Below are positions 63,350 through 64,000 of a DNA stretch of 64,000 nucleotides, one piece after another. A program made the position numbers and the translations under genes. The DNA comes from an uncultured Eubacterium sp. (lineage in GTDB: Bacteria; Bacillota; Clostridia; Lachnospirales; Lachnospiraceae). Positions within the stretch are counted from its first letter, which is position 1; every line of letters begins with the position of its first letter. The stretch spans positions 1 to 64,000 of the forward strand of contig CAJUAU010000009.1 of NCBI GenBank assembly GCA_910584645.1, given 5' to 3'. Below the pieces are notes generated by a model, which made no database searches, was not told where the DNA came from, and saw only the letters and a program-made list of their open reading frames with translations.

Positions 63350-64000
63350 ATGGGAATTGTGAAAACAGAAGCAAAAGCAGCGATTGAAGCAGGAAAAACT
63401 GCGCTGGGGATTGAGTTTGGATCCACCCGGATCAAGGCAGTGCTGGTGGGTGAGGACAACGCACCGATCGCATCGGGAAGCCATGACTGGGAAAACCGTC
63501 TGGAAAATGGTATCTGGACCTATACACTGGAAGATATCTGGACCGGACTTCAGGACAGCTATACAAAAATGGCTCAGGAAGTAAAAGATCAGTATGATGT
63601 GACTCTGACAAAGATCGGGGCTATTGGTTTTAGTGCCATGATGCATGGATATATGGCATTTGACCAGAAAGGTGAGCTGCTTGTACCCTTCCGTACATGG
63701 AGAAATACCATTACTGCGGAAGCATCGGAGAAGCTGACAAAATTATTTAACTTTAACATCCCGCAGAGATGGAGTATCTCCCATCTGTATCAGGCGATAC
63801 TGAAGGGTGAGGATCATGTTAAGGATATTGTATTCCAGACCACTCTTGCCGGATATATCCACTGGAAACTGACAGGAGAAAAGGTATTGGGCATCGGGGA
63901 GGCATCTGGAATGTTTCCTATTGACAGCAATACGAAAGATTTTGACCGCGGTATGATACATAAATTCAATGAGACGATAGCGGACAAAGGATTTTCATGG
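63350..64000 (+). CDS. FGGY-family carbohydrate kinase (N-terminal part, cut by window end)
   Basis: First 217 codons of a gene starting at ATG 63350 (AGGAGG at 63335-63340; an ATG at 63341 is in frame but too close). [15 protein letters not shown] is the phosphate-1 motif of the ASKHA fold, and [10 protein letters not shown] and F-R-T-W-R-N match the substrate-side motifs of xylulokinase and ribulokinase-type enzymes. It phosphorylates a pentulose or related sugar; the exact substrate needs the missing C-terminal half. Confidence 0.85.
   Translation, partial: MGIVKTEAKAAIEAGKTALGIEFGSTRIKAVLVGEDNAPIASGSHDWENRLENGIWTYTLEDIWTGLQDSYTKMAQEVKDQYDVTLTKIGAIGFSAMMHGYMAFDQKGELLVPFRTWRNTITAEASEKLTKLFNFNIPQRWSISHLYQAILKGEDHVKDIVFQTTLAGYIHWKLTGEKVLGIGEASGMFPIDSNTKDFDRGMIHKFNETIADKGFSW

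Overview
This window is chromosomal DNA of a spore-forming, anaerobic, Gram-positive clostridium, most likely a Lachnospiraceae gut commensal. The evidence is a six-gene Rnf complex in the clostridial order C-D-G-E-A-B, a complete F-type ATP synthase operon, sporulation and germination genes (spoIIID fragment, CwlD-like amidase), consensus sigma-A promoters, AGGAGG ribosome sites and many secreted proteins with Lys-rich Ig/FN3-like modules. The family call is inference; no rRNA or marker gene is present.

Region 1 (1-8400) is an integrated mobile element of about 8.34 kb lying inside spoIIID. The 3' part of spoIIID (from 8388) follows directly after the element's serine recombinase. The element carries an RHH protein, a secreted leucine-rich-repeat protein, a DUF1413-like protein, an Xre-type repressor, a small possible ssDNA-binding protein, a TcpA-like coupling protein split into a membrane and an ATPase gene, and a Rep with HUH nuclease and SF3 helicase domains like those of CRESS-DNA viruses. 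Just upstream of rep is a 9-bp stem presenting TAGTATTAC, the nonanucleotide found at circovirus-type replication origins, with three TGCACAA repeats around it. A 55-bp exact copy of the recombinase 3' end at position 1 shows that a second recombinase gene, probably a second element in tandem, lies just upstream of the window. This is the most unusual system here: a CRESS-type integrative and mobilizable element using a sporulation gene as its attachment site.

Region 2 (8559-14100) is the Rnf operon (ferredoxin:NAD+ oxidoreductase and ion pump). Region 3 (14100-22210) holds a Nudix gene, a LytTR regulator, a self-regulated Xre/membrane pair, a GH18 protein, a CwlD-like amidase, and a tsaC/sua5 - degenerate LMW phosphatase - rpiB - proC cluster. 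Region 4 (22224-29680) is the atp operon (atpZ-I-B-E-F-H-A-G-D-C). The c subunit carries a Na+-type ligand set, so Rnf and ATP synthase may form a sodium circuit, an inference.

Region 5 (29700-48230) contains a neuB-like synthase, a FapA-like protein with twelve 26-residue repeats, an HD-GYP protein, a large secreted GH97 enzyme, AraC, Nudix, chemoreceptor, MATE and spermidine-synthase-like genes, an Xre protein with a beta-repeat tail, DegV, a flavoprotein and SfsA. Region 6 (48234-64000) has carB, a GntR-ABC cassette, azlCD, mscL, mutY, xth, an Rpn-family gene broken by a 163-bp MITE and a frameshift, gltX, a UvrD-like helicase, and the start of an FGGY sugar kinase cut by the window end. 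Two copies of a three-hairpin repeat (30774 and 55712) show compensatory stem changes.
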